Source of the DNA: Bacillota bacterium
Lineage (GTDB): Bacteria > Bacillota_C > Negativicutes > JAEYSJ01
DNA length: 5,760 bases
Reading direction: 5' to 3'
Assembly (NCBI GenBank): GCA_023434855.1
Contig: JAEYSJ010000217.1
Location: 1-5,760 of the forward strand
Positions 5,314 through 5,760 of this stretch are shown here, piece after piece. Below the pieces are notes generated by a model. That model had not been told where the DNA came from. It searched no databases and worked only from the letters and a program-made list of their open reading frames with translations. Numbering within the stretch: the stretch's first letter is position 1; every line of letters starts with the position of its first letter. The translations under genes were made by a program, and so were the position numbers.

Positions 5314-5344
5314 TGCCCCCGCATTGCGGGGCATTTTGTTTTTT
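5314..5344 (+). terminator. Intrinsic terminator of the kinase gene
   Basis: TGCCCCCGC (5314-5322) pairs with GCGGGGCA (5326-5333), with one bulged C, around the loop ATT. TTTTGTTTTTT follows. It begins 9 bases after the kinase stop. Confidence 0.9.
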
Positions 5345-5399
5345 AGTCTTCCAGAAGCCATTAATTTCCGAACATAACAATGTCAGGAGATTTTTTGTT

Positions 5400-5465
5400 G
5401 TGTACGGGTTCAATGTTGCCACGAGTATTTTTAAGATAAAACTCGATAACTGTTGCTTTACGTAA
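5400..5465 (+). CDS. Candidate 21-aa small ORF before a terminator
   Basis: GTG 5400 is preceded by AGGAGA (5385-5390) at 9 bases. The frame runs 21 codons to TAA 5463-5465, ending DNCCFT, and the stop lies 4 bases before an 18-bp terminator hairpin. The ribosome-binding-site, stop and terminator order fits either a small protein gene or a leader peptide for the gene at 5657. The paired Cys codons near the end are the only hint of attenuation logic. I see no good promoter just upstream. At this length chance is a serious alternative. Confidence 0.3.
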   Translation: MYGFNVATSIFKIKLDNCCFT

Positions 5466-5469
5466 AGAT

Positions 5470-5516
5470 AAAAAGCCTTTATTCAAATAAATTTTTGAAT
5501 AAAGGCTTTTTTATTT
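5470..5516. terminator. Perfect 18-bp bidirectional-type terminator
   Basis: AAAAAGCCTTTATTCAAA (5470-5487) pairs without mismatch with 5494-5511 across a 6-base loop, and T residues follow on the plus strand. The A/T flanks are symmetrical, so it could work both ways, but no minus-strand gene is visible downstream of it in this window. It is the second terminator after the kinase, so it implies either a short transcript from 5345-5469 or termination within the leader of the gene at 5657. Confidence 0.85.
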
Positions 5517-5574
5517 CTAAAAACGACCTAATTTTCAGCGGATATTAGCAATATTTGTCTAATTTACTAATTAT

Positions 5575-5601
5575 AAGGGGGTGAAAGTGATTATGACGTA
5601 A
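5575..5601 (+). promoter_or_regulatory. Two-codon mini-ORF with near-perfect Shine-Dalgarno
   Basis: AAGGGGGTGA (5575-5584) differs by one base from the full anti-Shine-Dalgarno complement AAGGAGGTGA. It lies 8 bases before ATG-ACG-TAA (5593-5601). The main gene starts 55 bases after this stop with its own AAGGGAG site. A ribosome loaded here would stop after two residues, so the element could act as a regulatory minicistron or ribosome standby site. A misread or unused site is the alternative. Confidence 0.35.
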
Positions 5602-5656
5602 GGGGACCGACTTTGATTTTTGCATTATAAACAAAATTTAAAGGGAGCGAGAATTT

Positions 5657-5760
5657 ATGAACAAATTAGTAAGGTTGCTGGATAAAGAGATAAAAATTGG
5701 TGTTGCGGAAACTGCAAAAGAAAAAAGAGACATTTACCGTTTACGTTATAATGTCTATAT
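5657..5760 (+). CDS. N-terminus of a probable GNAT/N-acyl-amino-acid-synthase-like acyltransferase (partial)
   Basis: ATG 5657 follows AAGGGAG (5641-5647) at 9 bases. The 34 complete codons encode an amphipathic start (MNKLVRLLDKEIKIGVAET) and then the segment RDIYRLRYNVYI. A strand, then a charged helix with an (Y/F)RLRY-x-V(Y/F) motif, is typical of the N-terminus of GNAT-fold acyltransferases. These include N-acyl amino acid synthases and, more distantly, LuxI-type synthases, which use acyl-ACP or acyl-CoA donors. The catalytic part is beyond the window, so substrate and exact family are not determined. It lies after a terminator and a mini-ORF, suggesting its own regulated transcription or translation rather than an operon with the kinase. 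Confidence 0.6.
   Translation, partial: MNKLVRLLDKEIKIGVAETAKEKRDIYRLRYNVY

Overview
The window looks like part of a chromosome from a low-to-moderate GC, probably spore-forming Bacillota. The Negativicutes/Sporomusaceae or Clostridia side is my best guess. The grounds are AT-rich intergenic DNA, Shine-Dalgarno sites of the AAAGGAG/AAGGGAG type, many short T-tailed intrinsic terminators, an orphan membrane histidine kinase of the sporulation-kinase kind, and a small HTH protein of a Firmicutes type. No rRNA, tRNA, IS element or CRISPR array is visible.

Layout. 1-162 is the 3' end of an unrecognised plus-strand gene. 228-1471 is a membrane-protein gene broken by a single missing base near 879-884. 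Its two halves overlap in different frames, and an internal 117-residue duplication locates the lesson exactly. 1472-1676 is a convergent intergenic region with a hairpin that probably terminates the minus-strand genes. 2323-1677 (minus) holds two small unknown genes joined by an ATGA stop/start overlap. 2354-2990 is a divergent, gene-poor region. Its minus strand carries a candidate structured leader RNA with its own terminator, whose stems pair fully only in the minus-strand transcript. Its plus strand carries a promoter-like sequence, inverted repeats and a terminator, which would give a short RNA of about 85 nt.

2991-3418 is a plus-strand unit: a 108-aa Myb/SANT-like HTH protein coupled by ATGA to a candidate 34-aa Cys/His-rich peptide, closed by a strong terminator. 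3649-5304 encodes a 551-aa sensor kinase (seven membrane helices, PAS, HisKA, HATPase) with no response regulator beside it. It is preceded by a promoter-like sequence overlapping a perfect palindrome, and followed by its own terminator. 5345-5656 holds a candidate 21-aa ORF ending just before a perfect 18-bp terminator hairpin, then a two-codon mini-ORF with a near-perfect Shine-Dalgarno. The window ends inside a gene whose N-terminus resembles GNAT/N-acyl-amino-acid-synthase-type acyltransferases.

How the parts work together is largely inference. The terminators and strand changes divide the window into independent transcription units. The kinase probably feeds a response regulator or phosphorelay encoded elsewhere. 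The features most worth a second look are the minus-strand leader RNA, the coupled small ORFs and the two-codon mini-ORF ahead of the acyltransferase-like gene.
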